Below are positions 6,342-6,583 of a DNA stretch of 6,583 nt, in pieces. The notes beneath the pieces were generated by a model. That model ran no database searches. It was not told where the DNA came from and worked only from the letters and a program-made list of their open reading frames with translations. Position 1 is the first letter of the stretch. Each line of letters opens with the position of its first letter. A program made the translations under genes and the position numbers. The stretch lies in assembly GCA_003133185.1 (NCBI GenBank), contig PKWF01000262.1, positions 5,558 through 12,140 of the forward strand. Direction: 5' to 3'. Origin of the DNA: Vulcanimicrobiota bacterium. GTDB taxonomy: Bacteria; Vulcanimicrobiota; Vulcanimicrobiia; Vulcanimicrobiales; Vulcanimicrobiaceae.

Positions 6342-6364
6342 CGGCAGGCGCGATGCGCCTGCCG
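6342..6364. terminator. Perfect 10-bp GC-rich hairpin, possible terminator of the upstream partial gene
   Basis: CGGCAGGCGC (6342-6351) pairs perfectly with GCGCCTGCCG (6355-6364) around a 3-nt loop. On the minus strand it is followed by TCCAATTCTATT, only moderately T-rich, so it is a weaker terminator candidate than the one at 5428-5458. It lies 58 nt after the stop codon of the partial gene and 57 nt before the lipoprotein start. It could also be a protein-binding or mRNA-stability element. Confidence 0.5.
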
Positions 6365-6401
6365 AGTTAATGCGTTTCAAAGGTGATAATTGCTGATGAT
6401 A

Positions 6402-6417
6402 GCGGTTAAAAAACCGC
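6402..6417. other. Small hairpin just after the partial gene's stop codon
   Basis: GCGGTT (6402-6407) and AACCGC (6412-6417) form a 6-bp stem with an AAAA (plus) or TTTT (minus) loop, 4 nt downstream of the stop codon of the gene entering from the right. There is no T-run after the stem, so I do not call it a terminator. Confidence 0.35.
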
Positions 6418-6421
6418 GCGC

Positions 6422-6583
6422 TTACGCCGTCAGCACTCGAGCGTCTTGATTGCTGTTGAGCACGTGCGTGAACTCGCCGTCGCTCTTCTCGATTCCGCGT
6501 TTGAGTTCGGTAGCTAGTACGCTCTTCGCTCGAAGCGTCGCCGCTGCGAAATCGCAAGCAGCCCAGGGGTCGGTGTGGTCGCC
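6422..6583 (-). CDS. C-terminal fragment of an unrecognised protein; 5' end beyond window
   Basis: An open frame enters at the right edge and reads 53 codons to TAA at 6424-6422. The fragment begins GDHTDPWAACDFAAATLRAK and ends THVLNSNQDARVLTA. I counted G or C at the third position in 37 of 53 codons, and the residue mix is normal for a soluble, largely helical protein. The overlapping frame that extends the lipoprotein gene is by contrast Arg/Ser-rich. I do not recognise the family and the piece is too short to assign. It is followed by two hairpins before the lipoprotein gene, so it is probably the end of a separate transcript. Confidence 0.6.
   Translation of the reverse strand, partial: GDHTDPWAACDFAAATLRAKSVLATELKRGIEKSDGEFTHVLNSNQDARVLTA

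Noticed and set aside
5496..6557. 353-codon version of the lipoprotein gene
   Set aside because: It buries the signal peptide behind 91 Arg/Ser-rich residues, crosses two hairpins and overlaps the better-supported partial gene at 6422-6583.

Overview
The window is 6.6 kb of chromosomal, housekeeping-type DNA. Almost every gene lies on the minus strand, so the text below runs from high to low coordinates. The DNA is GC-rich. A lipoprotein with a clean LAAC lipobox and glycine decarboxylase split into two subunits (GcvPA and GcvPB) suggest a cell that carries lipoproteins, probably diderm, from one of the less-studied phyla. Eremiobacterota/WPS-2 or a neighbour is my guess, made only from the overall look of the proteins. 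I cannot establish the taxon from this sequence.

Layout in the minus-strand direction: (1) the last 53 codons of an unrecognised gene enter from the right edge and stop at 6422; (2) a 137-bp gap holds two hairpins; (3) a 262-aa putative lipoprotein of unknown function (6284-5496) is followed by a strong intrinsic terminator (5458-5428); (4) an aminopropyltransferase of the spermidine-synthase family (5404-4517); (5) a PaaI-type hotdog thioesterase (4476-4027); (6) gcvT (4019-2928); (7) gcvH (2910-2530). A small four-helix membrane protein with a DUF1648/SdpI-type motif then lies on the plus strand (2132-2527), convergent with gcvH and divergent from gcvPA. (8) gcvPA (2028-667) and (9) gcvPB (686 to beyond the left edge) follow, with their reading frames overlapping by 20 bp.

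Four of the glycine cleavage components are here (T, H, P-alpha, P-beta; P-beta is cut by the window edge). Together with dihydrolipoamide dehydrogenase, which is not in the window, they would convert glycine to CO2, NH3, NADH and 5,10-methylene-tetrahydrofolate. The aminopropyltransferase, thioesterase, gcvT and gcvH are closely spaced (40, 7 and 17 nt) and are probably co-transcribed. The gcvPA-gcvPB pair is separated from them by an opposing gene and so probably needs its own promoter or read-through.

The points most worth a second look are: the opposing membrane-protein gene that splits the gcv cluster; a terminator hairpin that ends only 23 nt before the aminopropyltransferase start codon; an Asp-to-Glu change in that enzyme's DxxDP-type active-site motif; a short palindromic repeat that fills the gap before the thioesterase and supplies its ribosome binding site; and an unfamiliar four-cysteine lipoprotein. 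I found no CRISPR array, transposon, tRNA, rRNA or defence system, and no clear case for a new multi-gene system.
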